Part shown: positions 62,703 to 64,000 of the stretch, one piece after another
How the letters are laid out: the number at the start of each line of letters is the position of its first letter
Numbering within the stretch: position 1 is the stretch's first letter
Source: JAZKAR01 sp040389065
Lineage (GTDB): Bacteria; Pseudomonadota; Gammaproteobacteria; Burkholderiales; Casimicrobiaceae
Length of the DNA: 64,000 nt
NCBI GenBank assembly: GCA_040389065.1
Contig: JAZKAR010000026.1
Coordinates: 1 to 64,000 of the forward strand
Direction of reading: 5' to 3'
The notes under the pieces: model-generated
The model's database searches: none
Told to the model about the DNA's origin: nothing
Seen by the model: only the letters and a program-made list of their open reading frames with translations
Made by a program: the position numbers and the translations under genes

Positions 62703-63614
62703 ATGAATAACTGCACTCCGATTTCAACGCTTTTTTCTTTTAATAGTGAACTTCCTGCTAATTTTCAAAAAAATAACTTCTTAGATTTTCATAAACGTGA
62801 TTCTTTAATGATCGCTGAGCGTATTCATGAAAACACCTTAGAAAAAGGCTTCATTTGGAAAAATCATCCGGTGTGCCTCACACTCACATTTCACCCTCAA
62901 CATATAAATGCCACGGTAGCGATTGATGGCTATCATCAAGAAGCGGCAGATCTAGAGATTTTCAAAGGCCTTGTACACCGAATGCTAGGGTTACATCAGC
63001 CCATTGAGACATTTGAATTGCTGTACAGCAATCATCCGCTGCTTGGCCCACTGATTGCAAACAATGCTGGCTTAAGAGTACCGTTAACAGCAACACCCTT
63101 TGAAGCGTTAACCTGGGCTATTACGGGGCAACAAATTAGCGTACATGCAGCCGTTTCTATACGACGAAAACTTATACAACGCACAGGTCTGCAACACGCT
63201 AACGGACTATGGTGCTACCCGAGTGCGCATCAACTCATTAGCTTTAGCGAAGATGAGTTCAGACAACTAGGATACTCATTAACAAAAGCTCGTACTCTTC
63301 TGGCGCTAAGCCATAGCATAGAACATAAGCATCTTAAGTTAGAGGAAGAAATCAATGATCAATCGGTTGAAAAAATAAGGGCGCAACTATTAACGATTAA
63401 AGGCATTGGCCCTTGGACTATCAACTATGCACTTTTACGCGGATTTGGCTGGCTAGATGGCTCCTTGCATGGCGACGCTGCTATTCGCCGCCATTTACAA
63501 ACATTACTGGGTTCTGATGAAAAAATCTCTGAGGAACAGGCTAAACAATGGTTAGCAGAGTTTTCTCCATGGCGGGCATTAGTAGCCGCGCATGTGTGGG
63601 CAATGCCTAAATGA
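62703..63614 (+). CDS. alkA: DNA-3-methyladenine glycosylase II (AlkA type)
   Basis: Base-excision glycosylase of the helix-hairpin-helix family, 303 residues. The N-terminal TATA-like domain is present, then the core: FEALTWAITGQQISVHAAVSIRRKLI, KGIGPWTINYALLRGFGW (HhH) and LHGDAAIRRHLQTLLG. The catalytic Asp is in that last stretch (GDAA). ATG 62703 with GGAG upstream; the longer frame (GTG 62664) runs through the hairpin. With alkB it forms a repair cluster for alkylated DNA. Confidence 0.92.
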   Translation: MNNCTPISTLFSFNSELPANFQKNNFLDFHKRDSLMIAERIHENTLEKGFIWKNHPVCLTLTFHPQHINATVAIDGYHQEAADLEIFKGLVHRMLGLHQPIETFELLYSNHPLLGPLIANNAGLRVPLTATPFEALTWAITGQQISVHAAVSIRRKLIQRTGLQHANGLWCYPSAHQLISFSEDEFRQLGYSLTKARTLLALSHSIEHKHLKLEEEINDQSVEKIRAQLLTIKGIGPWTINYALLRGFGWLDGSLHGDAAIRRHLQTLLGSDEKISEEQAKQWLAEFSPWRALVAAHVWAMPK

Positions 63615-63628
63615 TCAGGCAATTTGTG

Positions 63629-63799
63629 TTATCTACCGTATCTTGAGTTCTCATAACGCCCATAATGATCTGAACGGTCATAGCGCTCTGACCGATAGCC
63701 TCGATCTTCGCCACGATATCGATGATCCCACCCACGCCATCCGCAGCAGCCTGATAGCAAAGCGCCAGATAACATTAGCATTATTAAAGGTATTTTCAT
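63629..63799 (-). CDS. Small lipoprotein, Arg/Tyr-rich
   Basis: 56 residues starting MKIPLIMLMLSGALLSGCCG: signal peptide and lipobox LLSGC, then a basic, Tyr-rich tail (RYRGEDRGYRSERYDRSDHY). ATG 63797-63799 follows AAAAGGA (about six bases). Convergent with alkA. Palindromic element copy 7 lies 20 bases upstream of its start codon. The role is unknown. Confidence 0.7.
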   Translation of the reverse strand: MKIPLIMLMLSGALLSGCCGWRGWDHRYRGEDRGYRSERYDRSDHYGRYENSRYGR

Positions 63800-63819
63800 G
63801 ATGATTCCTTTTATTAACG

Positions 63820-63924
63820 TTAGAAGATACGCAGTTAAATTCTAACAACGCATGGCAATACAGAGCTGATACATGAAGTACCGCAAGTTGCCAACTCGTA
63901 GAGAGCCTAACTGCGTATCTTCTT
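63820..63924. mobile_element. Palindromic element, copy 7
   Basis: Tips TTAGAAGATACGCAGTT (63820-63836) and AACTGCGTATCTTCT (63909-63923). Both arms differ from consensus at the same position (GTTAC to GATAC, and GTAAC to GTATC), so pairing is retained. The inner stem TGGCAA/TTGCCA is present (63853-63858, 63888-63893). It sits in the promoter region of the small minus-strand lipoprotein. Confidence 0.85.
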
Positions 63925-64000
63925 ATCACTTGATAAATTAGCCGTCATGCTTAGCATGCGTGCATACCCTCGTTCTTTACAGAGGTTAATCCTCTCTGAT

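Noticed and set aside
1..64000. CRISPR arrays, tRNA, rRNA genes
   Set aside because: I saw no regularly spaced repeats and no cloverleaf or rRNA-like stretches. The palindromic elements are dispersed, not arrayed.

Overview
The window looks like chromosome from a Gram-negative proteobacterium of modest GC. A betaproteobacterium is the best guess. The evidence is the gene content: ndk-rlmN-pilF-rodZ-ispG in order, ibaG-murA, lptD, hemL, a RegB/RegA-type redox two-component pair, a full MoxR-Bat operon and a protein with a C-terminal PEP-CTERM sorting signal. The last is common in environmental betaproteobacteria. A gammaproteobacterium cannot be excluded, and no rRNA or tRNA gene was seen that would settle it.

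Layout. 1-4000 is an AT-rich accessory zone: a duplicated membrane protein, a lipoprotein, a PIN-domain fragment and a coiled-coil membrane protein, interleaved with repeats whose ends read GGGACAGACCACG. 3753-8936 encodes a 1727-residue protein of no recognised family, divergent from a cyclic-nucleotide-binding protein. 12.5-20.7 kb is the MoxR/DUF58/DUF4381/BatA/BatB/BatC/BatD operon, interrupted by a HAD phosphatase gene. 20.8-27.9 kb holds an OafA-type acyltransferase. It also holds a GC-richer aldehyde dehydrogenase/Rieske oxygenase/LysR cassette lying inside the remains of a second batD copy, and an SGNH hydrolase. 28-44.5 kb is mostly housekeeping and signalling: RegA/RegB, a His-rich peptide, a methyltransferase, a HAD-GNAT pair, murA-ibaG, a LysE exporter, a hybrid kinase paired with an orphan substrate-binding protein, PhoH, a 2-TM protein, hemL and an MBL hydrolase. 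44.8-63.8 kb holds lptD, sdaA, two PEP-CTERM-type paralogues (one broken), secreted unknowns, aroC, ndk-rlmN-pilF-rodZ-ispG and an alkB/alkA repair group.

The most striking non-coding signal is a family of about 105-120 bp palindromic elements with 17-bp tips close to TTAGAAGTTACGCAGTT. I count seven complete copies and two half copies. They have outer stems, and in five copies an inner stem, with paired (compensating) changes between copies. Three copies have 5-6 bp direct repeats at their edges. One half copy cuts a PEP-CTERM-family gene and supplies its stop codon. No transposase for them is visible in the window, so they look like non-autonomous mobile elements. A second family (GGGACAGACCACG ends) and several single inverted-repeat elements are also present.

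All coordinates, motifs and alignments were read by eye. Family names are from recognition of motifs; no database search was run.
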